Shown in pieces: positions 1 to 7,548 of a DNA stretch of 12,849 nucleotides. Below the pieces are notes generated by a model. The model had not been told where the DNA came from. It did no database searches and saw only the letters and a program-made list of their open reading frames with translations. The DNA is from Bacteroidales bacterium UBA5235 (GTDB lineage Bacteria; Bacteroidota; Bacteroidia; Bacteroidales; VadinHA17). Each line of letters starts with the position of its first letter. The first letter of the stretch is position 1. The stretch lies in NCBI GenBank assembly GCA_002409145.1, contig DHUL01000090.1:52690-65538 (forward strand). Direction: 5' to 3'. The translations under genes were made by a program, and so were the position numbers.

Positions 1-1124
1 GTCTTTATGAGTGAATCGGGAATTGTTCCCACGCTACCGTCCTCGTTGCGGTGGGAGAAGTCAACAGCCTGGATGCATCTCCCGCTGGGGATATAATACT
101 TGGCTGTGGTCATCTTGACCTGGGCTTTGTAACTGAGCGGTCTTGCCACCTGGACCAGCCCTTTTCCATACGAGCGTTCACCCACAATAACACCGCGGTC
201 AAGGTCCTGAAGCGCTCCGGCAACAATCTCAGAAGCAGATGCAGAGCCCCTGTTGATGAGTACAACTACAGGCATGTCAGGAGCTATAGCTGTTCTGTTT
301 GTACTGAATACTGCATCGTATTGCTTTGCCCTGCCCCTGGTACTTACCACTTCCTGGCCCGGCCTGACGAAGAGATTGACAATCTCGACAGCCTCGGTGA
401 CCAGTCCTCCGGGATTGCTTCTCAGGTCGAGGATAAGATCCTCCGCTCCCTGTTTATCTTTCAGGTCAATCAGCGCCTCCCGCACTTCTGCGATGCAGTT
501 CTGTGTAAAGTTGGTAAACCGGATATAGCCCGTATTTTCGTCAACCATGCCGTAATACGGAACAGCTGATATGGCTATTCTTTCTCTTTTGAGCTTTTTC
601 GGAATATCCTGGCCGTTTCGCCTGATAATAATTTCCGCCTCGGTACCGGGTTCGCCCTTGAGCATGTCAGAGGCCTTCTCGGAAGATACTCCTTTCAGTG
701 ATGTTCCGTCAATGCTGATCATCAGGTCACCGGGCCTGATACCGCTTTTGTCGGCGGGGAAACCCCGGTAAACATTGGTGACAATGATATATTCACCTGA
801 TTTTCTGATAAGGGAACCAAAACCACCATACTTGCCGGTTGTAATGAAATCAAGATCACCCGTCTCCTCCTCGGGATAATAGACGGTGTAAGGGTCAAGG
901 GTTGCAAGCATGCTGTTAATGCTCCTGGTCACCAGCTTTTGAGGGTCAATCTCATCTACATAGAAGGCATTCAGCTCCCTGAAAAGGGAGATGTAGATAT
1001 CAAGGTTCTTGGTGAGCCTGAAGTCCTTGTTCTCCTGTCCGCCAGGGAAAAATCCGATGGTAATAACGGCAGTCACGGCTATTACCGTAACCAGTACTAT
1101 CTTTTTTATGTTTTTGCTTTTCAT
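1..1124 (-). CDS. S41 family C-terminal processing peptidase (partial, 3' end outside window)
   Basis: Serine protease of the CtpA/Prc type, which cleaves C-terminal regions of envelope proteins. It starts at ATG 1124-1122 and stays open to base 1, giving about 374 residues without the C-terminus. A hydrophobic segment at residues about 7-27 looks like a signal anchor, so the protease should face the periplasm. A PDZ region follows at about residues 85-165, containing RPGDLMISIDG. The catalytic core carries GSASASE with the likely nucleophile Ser296, and YGKGLVQ with the general-base Lys321. Their 25-residue spacing equals that of the E. coli Prc Ser430/Lys455 pair. The window ends inside the usual stretch after RCIQAVDFSHRNEDGS. 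The gene lies 19 bases after rnpA on the same strand. A TAnnTTTG element overlapping the rnpA stop may give it its own promoter. The family is certain; the substrate is unknown. Confidence 0.95.
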   Translation of the reverse strand, partial: MKSKNIKKIVLVTVIAVTAVITIGFFPGGQENKDFRLTKNLDIYISLFRELNAFYVDEIDPQKLVTRSINSMLATLDPYTVYYPEEETGDLDFITTGKYGGFGSLIRKSGEYIIVTNVYRGFPADKSGIRPGDLMISIDGTSLKGVSSEKASDMLKGEPGTEAEIIIRRNGQDIPKKLKRERIAISAVPYYGMVDENTGYIRFTNFTQNCIAEVREALIDLKDKQGAEDLILDLRSNPGGLVTEAVEIVNLFVRPGQEVVSTRGRAKQYDAVFSTNRTAIAPDMPVVVLINRGSASASEIVAGALQDLDRGVIVGERSYGKGLVQVARPLSYKAQVKMTTAKYYIPSGRCIQAVDFSHRNEDGSVGTIPDSLIK

Positions 1125-1138
1125 GGATGAAATTTTCT

Positions 1139-1146
1139 CAAAGTTA
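1139..1146 (-). promoter_or_regulatory. candidate -7 element (TAACTTTG) for the S41 protease
   Basis: TAACTTTG on the minus strand matches the Bacteroidetes -7 consensus TAnnTTTG exactly. It lies 14 bases before the protease ATG and overlaps the rnpA stop codon. No TTTG is found at the -33 spacing, so this is a half-supported promoter that would give a very short leader. Confidence 0.3.
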
Positions 1147-1536
1147 ATATTTAAGCCCTGATACTCTGGATATGGCCTCTGTTATGCATTTCTCTGTGAA
1201 TGCATAGGGCCTGATTGAGGTGTCAGTCCAGATTAGGGCAATGTCAGCATGGCGTCCTGCCTGTTTCATCAGCATGACAAGAGGTTCCTTGTTTTTACGC
1301 CAGGCCTCCCTGATTCTTCTTCGTATGAGATTCCGGTCAACGGCTTTCTTGAAATGTCTTTTTGGTACGGTGATGAGGACCCTGACTGGGTGAAGCCCGG
1401 CAGCAGCAGGAGTAAAACGGCAGATTACCCTCAGTGAAGGCAGATTCAGGGATCTCCCTTCTGCAAAGAGCTCGCTGATGGCTTTAACTCCGCAGAGCCT
1501 CTCGCTTTTTCTGAATGATACCTCCCGCTGTTTCAT
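1144..1536 (-). CDS. rnpA: Ribonuclease P protein component
   Basis: Small basic protein that binds the RNase P RNA and helps it position pre-tRNA 5' leaders for cleavage. The 130 residues match the family's usual 110-130. The central signature runs from FKKAV (62-66) through RNLIRRRIREAWR (68-80); this arginine-rich RNR helix is the main RNA-contacting element. The N-terminus (KSERLCGVKAISELFAEGRS) and the TVPKRHFKKAVDRN segment are also typical. The start is ATG 1536, with no Shine-Dalgarno sequence. The gene is not next to rpmH as in many bacteria; it sits between hemD and a C-terminal protease. A terminator-like hairpin with a U-tract ends only a few bases before the start codon, so read-through from hemD may be restricted or regulated. 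Confidence 0.96.
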   Translation of the reverse strand: MKQREVSFRKSERLCGVKAISELFAEGRSLNLPSLRVICRFTPAAAGLHPVRVLITVPKRHFKKAVDRNLIRRRIREAWRKNKEPLVMLMKQAGRHADIALIWTDTSIRPYAFTEKCITEAISRVSGLKY

Positions 1537-1540
1537 TGTA

Positions 1541-1575
1541 AAAAAGAAAGCATCAATCCGGGTGGATGGATGCTT
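1541..1575 (-). terminator. Rho-independent terminator-like hairpin between hemD and rnpA
   Basis: On the minus strand two 12-base arms (AAGCATCCATCC at 1575-1564 and GGATTGATGCTT at 1559-1548) pair with a single mismatch around the 4-base loop ACCC. A T-rich tract (TCTTTTTT) follows. The T-tract ends about 4 bases before the rnpA ATG, so the hairpin lies in the rnpA leader. It may end the hemD transcript or act as an attenuator for rnpA. Confidence 0.7.
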
Positions 1576-1602
1576 CCGGTTTTATTTTATGTTCCTCCGG
1601 TG

Positions 1603-2352
1603 TTATTTGTTATTCCTGTTAAAATCTTTAAGGAAATTGTCAATGGCCATGGTCATTGATGGTGCTTTGGGGTTGGGGGCCTGGAGATCAAGCCTGAAAC
1701 CCTCGTTGGTGACTGCTTCGGCAGTGGTGGGGCCGAAGGCCGCAATTTTCACATCGCCCTGCACGAAAGTCGGGAAGTTTTCCTTGAGAGACTTGATCCC
1801 GGAAGGACTGAAAAAGACGATCAGGTCATAATCGAGCTCCTTTGAATCAAAATCCCTGCTGATGGTACGGTACATTGTACCGATGGTATGCCTGATCTTA
1901 TTCCTGGCAAGCAATTCCGGGATATCTGATTTGTGAGGATCAGAAAGGGGAACGAAGAAGTTTTCCTCTTTATGCTTGATTATTACGTCAATGAGGTCTT
2001 CAAAGTTGGCTTTGCCGTGGAATATCTTCCTTTTCCGGTATACGATGTACTTCTGCAGGTAAAACGCCACATTCTCAGTAATGCAGAAGTACTTCATGGT
2101 GTCAGGGACGGTTACGCGCATCTCCTCGCTTATCCTGAAATAATGGTCTATTGCAGTCTTAGAGGTGAAGATTATTGCAGAGAAGTCTGCAAGATTGATT
2201 TTTTGCTGGCGAAAATCCTTTGCGGAGATGCCTTCAACCTGAATAAATTGTTTGAAATCAATTTTCAGATTATACTTTTTTGCGAGCTCGAAATATGGAG
2301 ATTTCGGATTGTTTGGCTCAGGCTGCGACACTAATACCTTCCTTATTTTCAA
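1603..2352 (-). CDS. hemD: Uroporphyrinogen-III synthase
   Basis: Cytosolic enzyme that closes hydroxymethylbilane with D-ring inversion to uroporphyrinogen III, the branch point for haem, sirohaem and corrinoids. The 249 residues show the Bacteroidetes form of the family: VLVSQPEP at the N-terminus, then SPYFELAKKY, KDFRQQKINLADFSAIIFTS, KYFCITENVAFYLQKYIVYRKRKIF, FFSPSGIKSL, FGPTTAEAV and a C-terminal APSMT. HemD is poorly conserved across bacteria, but these blocks match my recollection of Bacteroides homologues. The reading frame has no ATG at its head. The start chosen is TTG 2352-2350, because an in-frame stop lies seven codons upstream and family members begin at this point (MKIKKVLVSQP-like). 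It follows the DUF4271 gene by 42 bases, a pairing I recall from Bacteroidetes. A 9-codon ORF lies in that gap. Confidence 0.93.
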   Translation of the reverse strand: MKIRKVLVSQPEPNNPKSPYFELAKKYNLKIDFKQFIQVEGISAKDFRQQKINLADFSAIIFTSKTAIDHYFRISEEMRVTVPDTMKYFCITENVAFYLQKYIVYRKRKIFHGKANFEDLIDVIIKHKEENFFVPLSDPHKSDIPELLARNKIRHTIGTMYRTISRDFDSKELDYDLIVFFSPSGIKSLKENFPTFVQGDVKIAAFGPTTAEAVTNEGFRLDLQAPNPKAPSMTMAIDNFLKDFNRNNK

Positions 2353-2356
2353 AGCC

Positions 2357-2386
2357 TTAAGTTTTTAGTTCAACCTTCACATTCAT
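2357..2386 (-). other. Mini-ORF (9 codons) directly before the hemD TTG start
   Basis: ATG at 2386 opens MNVKVELKT and stops with TAA at 2359-2357, four bases before the TTG start of hemD. It could be a leader peptide that couples ribosomes onto a weak TTG start, or chance. No repeated regulatory codons are visible in it. Confidence 0.25.
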
Positions 2387-2394
2387 GCCGCCGG

Positions 2395-3252
2395 TCAGTA
2401 CACACCCAGTAGTTTGAGAATGACCATGACGGGCAGAACTTCAAGGGCACAAAGGTACAAAATGTAATAAAAAATTGAAACATGCCTGTCGTGAAAAATC
2501 CAAAGTAACCTTAAGACTCTGATTAATAAGAATATCGCAGTAATAATCAGCCCGGTGATGATAAACGGAAGCGGGTTCTGAAACGGTGCAAAAAGGATTA
2601 ATCCGTTAATTAAAAAGAGAATTACCGAGCAAGCGAACCATGAATTGTAGACAACATTCATATACTCACGGAAGAGGTTTTTAAAACCGCTTATCCCGGC
2701 AAGAGCCATGCATGTCAGGTGCCTCAGGAGAAGGGCTGCCAGAAAGGAGCCTGCAATAACAGCTGTAAGACCGACAGGGCCGTTGAAAAGATCTCGGCCG
2801 GCAAGATCTGACTCCAGCAGAGCGGTTGCTGTAAAGAGGCTGATGTTCAGTATAGTGAAAATATTCCTGAGTACCGGAGGCCATGAAAACACCTCCGAGG
2901 TTCCGACGGGGACACTCTCTTCATGTCTGCGGAAGCTGATTGATGACAATCCCGCGATAATGCTTTTGCGGCCGAAGACTGTCAACAGGGTGATGAGCAG
3001 GAGAGAGAGAGAGAGGATAATGAAGCTCATGTCTGTGTTAACCCGCCCGGGAGGTCTCGGCTCACCGCTGATGCGTTTCAGTCCGGAGATATAATCTGTT
3101 GTAAGCCCGGTAACGCCCTTTTCCTCCACAGGAAGGTCTTCCGACGGTGATATCAGGGGGATAATGCGGCCTAAGCTGAACTCCATCTGCCGCACAGGCA
3201 TGTTGAGAGTGTCAGGTGCAACACTGATTGTATCGCCCGGACCGTTGGTCAT
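2395..3252 (-). CDS. DUF4271 domain-containing membrane protein
   Basis: Protein of 285 residues. Roughly the first 70 are soluble and rich in Pro and Gly, and about six or seven hydrophobic segments follow. These include FIILSLSLLLITLLTVFG near residue 76, GLTAVIAGSFLAALLL, WFACSVILFLINGLILFAP, FIITGLIITAIFLLI and the C-terminal FYYILYLCALEVLPVMVIL. The membrane part with the NLFREYMNVVYNSWFA-like stretch and the closing EVLPVMVILKLLG resembles DUF4271, a Bacteroidetes family of unknown function usually encoded just upstream of hemD. ATG at 3252 is the first in frame. It begins 9 bases after the deoC stop and ends 42 bases before hemD, so co-transcription is likely. A role tied to haem synthesis is only suggested by position. 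Confidence 0.85.
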   Translation of the reverse strand: MTNGPGDTISVAPDTLNMPVRQMEFSLGRIIPLISPSEDLPVEEKGVTGLTTDYISGLKRISGEPRPPGRVNTDMSFIILSLSLLLITLLTVFGRKSIIAGLSSISFRRHEESVPVGTSEVFSWPPVLRNIFTILNISLFTATALLESDLAGRDLFNGPVGLTAVIAGSFLAALLLRHLTCMALAGISGFKNLFREYMNVVYNSWFACSVILFLINGLILFAPFQNPLPFIITGLIITAIFLLIRVLRLLWIFHDRHVSIFYYILYLCALEVLPVMVILKLLGVY

Positions 3253-3261
3253 GAGTGGGTA

Positions 3262-4134
3262 TTAAAAGTAAGCCGGCTTGCCGGGGTAGAGCTCTGAAAG
3301 AATGTTATTGGCCAGGCGGGAGGCCCCTATCCTGAAATAATCCGGTGTAAGCCATTTTGCGCCAAGCATGTTCTTTACAATGAAGTAATAGATGAGGGCG
3401 TCATCGGGGGTGACGATACCTCCGGCAGGCTTGAATCCGATCATTATGCCGGTCTCGTTGTAATAATCGCGTATAGCCCTGCAAATCACCCAGGCTGCCT
3501 CAGGAGTGGCTGATACGCTGCTCTTGCCGGTCGATGTCTTTACAAAGTCTGCGCCTGACTCCATTGCTATAACGGAGGCCCGGTAAATATTCCTTTCATC
3601 TTTGAGCAGCCCAGTCTCCAGTATCACCTTCAGGGTGCTATCTCCGGCAGCCTCCCTGATGGCCTTAAGTTCATCTATGACAGCGTCAAGGTCACCCTTC
3701 AGGAAAGTGCCCACGGGGATGACCACATCAATCTCATCCGCACCCATCCTGACCGCCATGGAGGTCTCAAGTATCTTCACCTCGGTGAAAGTCTGGGCAG
3801 TTGGGAAAGAGGCTGCCACCACTGCAAGCCTGACTCCGCATCCGCCAAGCCCCTCATGAGCTACTTTGCCAAAGTTGGGGTAGACGCAAATAGCTGCGAC
3901 ATTGCTGATGTCATTGAAGTGATAGCTGAACTGGGCCGTTCTCTCAGCGAAGCTCCGTATGGTGGCGTCACTGTCCGAAGTATTAAGGCTGGTGAGATCA
4001 ATCAATGAGAATAATTCTCTCAGTACCGGAGCCCTTTCCACTGTACCGGGGGTCCTTTTCGCCTCGGCAATACATTCACCCATCTCGCCGGGCGAATAGT
4101 TGTTGTTTAAGAGTTTTTTATATAATTTGCTCAT
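3262..4134 (-). CDS. deoC: Deoxyribose-phosphate aldolase
   Basis: Class I aldolase that splits 2-deoxyribose 5-phosphate into glyceraldehyde 3-phosphate and acetaldehyde in deoxynucleoside catabolism. A TIM barrel is expected. Visible active-site residues are the Schiff-base Lys199 in DFVKTSTGKSS, Lys235 in GFKPAGGI and Asp46 in LIDLTSLN. The strands with ICVYPNF and EIDVVIPVG are also characteristic. At 290 residues it is longer than the roughly 220-residue short form. The extra N-terminal 40 or so residues place it in the long form, like E. coli DeoC (about 260). It starts at ATG 4134 after a 95-base gap from the MFS gene and is closely followed by the DUF4271 gene. There is no other deoxynucleoside catabolic gene in the window. 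Confidence 0.96.
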   Translation of the reverse strand: MSKLYKKLLNNNYSPGEMGECIAEAKRTPGTVERAPVLRELFSLIDLTSLNTSDSDATIRSFAERTAQFSYHFNDISNVAAICVYPNFGKVAHEGLGGCGVRLAVVAASFPTAQTFTEVKILETSMAVRMGADEIDVVIPVGTFLKGDLDAVIDELKAIREAAGDSTLKVILETGLLKDERNIYRASVIAMESGADFVKTSTGKSSVSATPEAAWVICRAIRDYYNETGIMIGFKPAGGIVTPDDALIYYFIVKNMLGAKWLTPDYFRIGASRLANNILSELYPGKPAYF

Positions 4135-4229
4135 AATGAGTTTTATATATGATCAGCAACAGACTGTCTGACGGCAGTCAAACGCGGGTCAATTTAGTTG
4201 TTTTTAGTGAAAAGCAAATAAAAATCAGA
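4135..4229 (-). promoter_or_regulatory. deoC upstream region with a weak promoter candidate
   Basis: This 95-base gap separates the exporter stop from deoC. On the minus strand a TTTG is followed 18 bases later by TAAATTGA, one mismatch from TAnnTTTG. This is the best promoter candidate for a deoC-DUF4271-hemD transcript, but it is weak. I see no convincing terminator for the exporter. Confidence 0.25.
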
Positions 4230-5606
4230 CTATTTACGAAGGCTTTTATTTCTTGCCAGCGAGGCAAATATACCTGCAAAGCAAAGAATGGAGAATACAA
4301 TGAATCCGACCTTCATTGAATTCATGAGCTGCGGGTAGTTTCCGGGGTTTATTTTTTCCTGTCCCATATAGATAGCCAGCAACATCAGTGCTATTGCCAT
4401 GCTCAGGGTCTGGCCCACATTTCTCATCGTACCCAGCATGCCTGAAGCATTCCCCAGCTGCCTTTTCTCCACGGAGCTCATTATTGCATTTGAGTTTGGC
4501 GATGAGAAGAGCGAAAAGCCGGCTCCCATGATTACCAGTACTGCCACGATGAATGCCACGGAGGTCCCCTCATCAAGGAAGCACAACATGATAAGTCCGG
4601 CCGAAGTTATACCCATTCCGGTTGAAGCCAGTGCGCCTGGATTATGGTTGTCTGAGAGTTTCCCGGCTGCAGGTGAGAAAAGAGCCATGGTAAGGGGCCA
4701 TGACATCAGCACAAAGCCTGCCTCCCGCGGTCCGAGACCCCTGATGTACTGCAGGAAGAGACTCAGGAAGAAGCCGATTGCGCTGGTGGCAGCATAATGT
4801 ATCAGTGCCGCAAGACTGGAGAATGCAAAAATCCTGTTATGTGAGATCAGCGTCACATCAAACAACGGATGAACAGTATTTTTCTCTCTAAATATGAAGA
4901 GTGGCATGAGTACCAGCCCGATAGCTGTGATCACCCATCCCTTCGCCGAGGGCAGTTTGGAGAAGCCGTACATAAGTGCGGCCATTGAGATACCGTAAAT
5001 TACTGATCCGGCCCAGTCGAATCTCTCACCCTTTGCTTCAGCCCATTCCCGCTTCATCTTGGTGCGGATGAGGATAAGGCTTGTTATTCCCAGTGGTATC
5101 AGAAAGGCAAAGATACTCCTCCATCCAAGGTACCGGGTAAGCAAGCCGCCCAGGAAAGGCCCTGAGGCCAGCCCGATGTAGACCGCAGTAACGTTGATTC
5201 CCATTGCCCGGCCTCTCTCCCCGGGAGGAAATACCGACGTCAGTATGGCCATATTGGTACCGAACATCATAGCCCCTCCTACGCCTTGCAGTATCCTGGT
5301 GCCGATCAGCCACCTTATGCCGGGGGTGAAGGTCAGCAGGATCATCGAGAGGGTAAAGACAGCCATTCCTGCTGTGAACACCTTCCTCCTCCCCAGGATG
5401 TCACCTGCCCTTCCCGCCGGGAGGAGAAGCATGGAGGTGGTAAGCATATAACTGCTTATGATCCAGTTTAATGTAACGGCATTGAGACTGAATTCTTCTC
5501 CTATCGAAGGAAGCGCAAGATTAACCGATGAGCCCATGAACGGGGTCAGAAATGATGCAAAGGCCGTAACCGAAAGCACTGACCGCTTAAGCTCTTTTTC
5601 AGTCAT
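4230..5606 (-). CDS. MFS transporter, DHA2 (EmrB/QacA-like) drug-exporter type
   Basis: Proton-driven inner-membrane exporter of the major facilitator superfamily. It has 458 residues, almost entirely hydrophobic helices. The DHA2 motif D1 appears as SSVNLALPSIGEEF (26-39), motif A as GRAGDILGRRKVF (65-77), motif B as RILQGVGGA (104-112) and the antiporter motif C as GLASGPFLGG (145-154). Motif C is typical of export rather than uptake. The length fits a 14-helix DHA2 protein on the short side. ATG 5606-5604 overlaps the TGA of dtd (ATGA), so translation is probably coupled to dtd. There is no membrane-fusion partner or TetR/MarR regulator nearby, so the substrate cannot be assigned from context. 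Confidence 0.9.
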   Translation of the reverse strand: MTEKELKRSVLSVTAFASFLTPFMGSSVNLALPSIGEEFSLNAVTLNWIISSYMLTTSMLLLPAGRAGDILGRRKVFTAGMAVFTLSMILLTFTPGIRWLIGTRILQGVGGAMMFGTNMAILTSVFPPGERGRAMGINVTAVYIGLASGPFLGGLLTRYLGWRSIFAFLIPLGITSLILIRTKMKREWAEAKGERFDWAGSVIYGISMAALMYGFSKLPSAKGWVITAIGLVLMPLFIFREKNTVHPLFDVTLISHNRIFAFSSLAALIHYAATSAIGFFLSLFLQYIRGLGPREAGFVLMSWPLTMALFSPAAGKLSDNHNPGALASTGMGITSAGLIMLCFLDEGTSVAFIVAVLVIMGAGFSLFSSPNSNAIMSSVEKRQLGNASGMLGTMRNVGQTLSMAIALMLLAIYMGQEKINPGNYPQLMNSMKVGFIVFSILCFAGIFASLARNKSLRK

Positions 5607-6055
5607 TCCCGGTTCCTGCTGTCAATGATGATTGTAACGGGACCGTCGTTAACCAGTTCAACATCCATCATTGCTCCGAAGATCCCGGTGGCCGGAGTTC
5701 TGCCAATGAGGCAGGCAGTGCGTGCTATGAATTCTTCATACAGCGGTATTGCCTTTTCCGGCCTGGCTGCACGGATATATGAAGGCCTGTTTCCCTTTTT
5801 AGTCGAGGCATGAAGGGTGAACTGGCTGACAATCATTATCTCGCTTCCGGTCTCAACAGCAGGGAGATTCATCACCCCGTTGCTGTCATCAAACAGGCGC
5901 AGGTTTACCATTTTTGAAGCCAGCCAGGTTACATCATCAGTAGTATCTGCATCTTCAATTCCTGCAAGCACCAGCAGGCCTTTCCCTATTGATGAATGTA
6001 ACTTTCCGTCAATGGTCACGGAAGCTCTTTTCACTCTCTGGACAACTATCCTCAT
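5603..6055 (-). CDS. dtd: D-aminoacyl-tRNA deacylase
   Basis: Hydrolyses D-amino acids (and misacylated glycine) from tRNA, a cytosolic proofreading step. The two family signatures are present: SQFTL (77-81) and the Gly-cisPro motif NDGPVT (136-141), which together shape the chiral pocket. The N-terminus MRIVVQRVKRASVTIDG is canonical. The frame stays open upstream to a GTG at 6106, but ATG 6055 is chosen. It aligns with the family start, has AGGA four bases before it, and gives 150 residues, the usual length. The added 17 residues would be an atypical hydrophobic extension. The gene is divergent from mntP across 60 bases and overlaps the downstream exporter by 4 bases. Confidence 0.96.
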   Translation of the reverse strand: MRIVVQRVKRASVTIDGKLHSSIGKGLLVLAGIEDADTTDDVTWLASKMVNLRLFDDSNGVMNLPAVETGSEIMIVSQFTLHASTKKGNRPSYIRAARPEKAIPLYEEFIARTACLIGRTPATGIFGAMMDVELVNDGPVTIIIDSRNRE

Positions 6056-6091
6056 ATCCTGAAACAGGATGGTAAAAATAGCAAATAATAC

Positions 6092-6099
6092 TATTTTTG
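6092..6099 (+). promoter_or_regulatory. candidate -7 element (TATTTTTG) for mntP
   Basis: An exact match to Bacteroidetes TAnnTTTG, 16 bases before the mntP ATG and inside the 60-base divergent gap with dtd. No TTTG is present at about 19 bases upstream. The implied leader is only about 10 bases, which leaves no room for the Mn-sensing yybP-ykoY riboswitch found before some mntP genes. Confidence 0.4.
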
Positions 6100-6115
6100 C
6101 GCCCACAAGTCAGTC

Positions 6116-6682
6116 ATGGACCTGATTACTATCACAGCAATAGCCCTGGGGCTCTCCCTCGACAGCTTCGCTGTTTCGCTCTCCTGCGGAGTGATTGAGT
6201 CGAAGATCCGCTTCAAGAACGCTATGCGGATTGCCTTCATTCTTGCCCTGTTTCAGGGCGGGCTGACGGTGCTGGGCTTTTTCCTCGGATCAGCGGTTTC
6301 AGTCTACATCTCCAGGTATGATCACTGGTTGGCTTTTATTCTTCTGATGGTTCTCGGCATCAGGATGATTATCGGAGGGCTGAAGGGAACTTCTGACATG
6401 CAGCCCATAGATATCAACCGGTTGCCGGTGGTACTGACTATGGCGGTGGGGACAAGCATCGACGCTTTTGCGGTGGGCATCAGCCTGGCTTTTCTGAAGG
6501 TTCAGATCTGGACAGCAGGATTGATAATCGGTACTGTAACATTCCTGGCATCGATGACCGCGATCCGGATTGGCAAATCTGCCGGCTCCCGCCTTGGTTC
6601 AAGGGTTGAGATCATCGGGGGCATTATTCTGGCTGCAATCGGGATCCGTATTCTTGCTGAACATCTCCTGACTGCCGCATGA
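6116..6682 (+). CDS. mntP: Manganese efflux pump MntP
   Basis: Six-helix inner-membrane exporter of Mn2+ (DUF204 family). The 188 residues match the family length. The internal duplication is clear: GLSLDSFAVSLS with Asp16 in the first half and GTSIDAFAVGIS with Asp116 in the second. These acidic residues lie in membrane helices and are the conserved ion-path positions. The central hydrophilic loop, around DMQPIDINRLP, separates the halves. ATG 6116 begins directly at the first helix and lacks a Shine-Dalgarno sequence. The gene is divergent from dtd and convergent with the PHP phosphatase gene. No MntR-like regulator is visible. Confidence 0.95.
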   Translation: MDLITITAIALGLSLDSFAVSLSCGVIESKIRFKNAMRIAFILALFQGGLTVLGFFLGSAVSVYISRYDHWLAFILLMVLGIRMIIGGLKGTSDMQPIDINRLPVVLTMAVGTSIDAFAVGISLAFLKVQIWTAGLIIGTVTFLASMTAIRIGKSAGSRLGSRVEIIGGIILAAIGIRILAEHLLTAA

Positions 6683-6690
6683 TTAAGCAG

Positions 6691-6730
6691 TCAGGTGTAC
6701 CCCGCATCAGTGACCGGCACTGATACCTGA
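6691..6730. other. Nested inverted repeat between convergent mntP and PHP genes
   Basis: An inner stem ATCAGT (6706-6711) / ACTGAT (6719-6724) lies within an outer stem TCAGGT (6691-6696) / ACCTGA (6725-6730), with nine unpaired bases on the left side. It lies between converging stop codons, where a two-way terminator would be expected. Neither strand has a clear T-tract after it, so its role is uncertain. Confidence 0.4.
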
Positions 6731-6750
6731 CGATACAGGAGTAAGGATAA

Positions 6751-7539
6751 TCAGAGTGGTATCATGAACCGTTCCCTGCCTGCAAAAACAGCCATTTCTC
6801 TGTACCCGGCCTTCCTGAGAAGTTCATAGGCTTCTCCGAAGTATTGTCCTACACGTTCCGGAAAGTGAGCGTCAGAGTTGACGCATACCGGCACTCCCTG
6901 CTGTGCGAAAAGCTGAAGGTATTGTCTGTCAGGATAAAAGTCATGGAGCGGTTTGTTCCGCCCGTTTGTATTGAGTTCGAAGGCAACCTCATGAATTGCA
7001 AACGATGAGGCCATCATACTATAGAGGAGGGAGATGTCAGCTTCCGGGTGGAAGCGGTGAATACGCACCAGATCAGGATGTCCCATGATGTCAAAGAATC
7101 CAGTGGATGCAGCCTCGCAGACCAGGTTGAAATAGTTCTCGTATATCTGGTCAATATCCTTTCCGATATAGAATTCGGGGCCGAGGTCCACAGTTTCATC
7201 ACCCATATAGTGCACGGAGCCGATAATATAGTCGAACGGGAACGAGCTGATAATCTCTTCTGTCTTCTTCTCGGCACCGGGCAGATAGTCAATTTCGAGG
7301 CCGAGCCTGACAGCTAATCGATCCTTATGCTCCCTCTTCAGCCGCAATATGTGTCCTGCATAATCCGGAAGCCTTTTATGATCCATGCACCAGCCTGTGT
7401 CACCTCCCAGGGGATTAAGATGGTCAGAAAAGCCAAGCTCCTTCAGCCCCAGCCTGAGAGCTGCCTCAATGTATGCCTCTGGCTCATACTTCCCGTCACT
7501 GTAAACGGTATGCATGTGATAGTCGGTTCCGTAGATCAT
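6751..7539 (-). CDS. PHP-domain histidinol-phosphatase-like hydrolase
   Basis: Metal-dependent phosphoesterase of the PHP superfamily, closest to the HisK/HisJ histidinol-phosphatases, which convert histidinol phosphate to histidinol. All metal-ligand motifs of the alpha/beta barrel are visible: DYHMHT (His8, His10), GFSDH, LGLEIDY with a ligand Glu, GSVHYM, GHPDL and NSDAH (Asp223, His225). The 262-residue length fits the family. ATG 7539 is chosen over an upstream TTG at 7575. It has AGGA a few bases before it, it starts just ahead of the metal motif, and the TTG is itself part of a likely promoter element. No other his gene is nearby, so the substrate is not certain. The gene is divergent from the Crp/Fnr regulator. 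Confidence 0.88.
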   Translation of the reverse strand: MIYGTDYHMHTVYSDGKYEPEAYIEAALRLGLKELGFSDHLNPLGGDTGWCMDHKRLPDYAGHILRLKREHKDRLAVRLGLEIDYLPGAEKKTEEIISSFPFDYIIGSVHYMGDETVDLGPEFYIGKDIDQIYENYFNLVCEAASTGFFDIMGHPDLVRIHRFHPEADISLLYSMMASSFAIHEVAFELNTNGRNKPLHDFYPDRQYLQLFAQQGVPVCVNSDAHFPERVGQYFGEAYELLRKAGYREMAVFAGRERFMIPL

Positions 7540-7548
7540 TCTTCCTGC

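Noticed and set aside
51..569. 172-codon plus-strand frame within the S41 protease region
   Set aside because: The minus strand carries an uninterrupted protease with its catalytic Ser and Lys; the plus frame has no family features.
4168..4186. Short inverted repeat GACTG/CAGTC in the gap before deoC
   Set aside because: Five-base arms without a T-tract or good placement relative to a promoter; too weak to call.
6056..6106. 17-residue N-terminal extension of dtd from GTG 6106
   Set aside because: Family members begin at MRIVVQRV. The extension would be hydrophobic and would consume nearly the whole gap to mntP, including its -7 element.
6056..6115. yybP-ykoY manganese riboswitch upstream of mntP
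   Set aside because: Only 60 bases separate dtd from mntP and the likely leader is about 10 bases, too short for that riboswitch.
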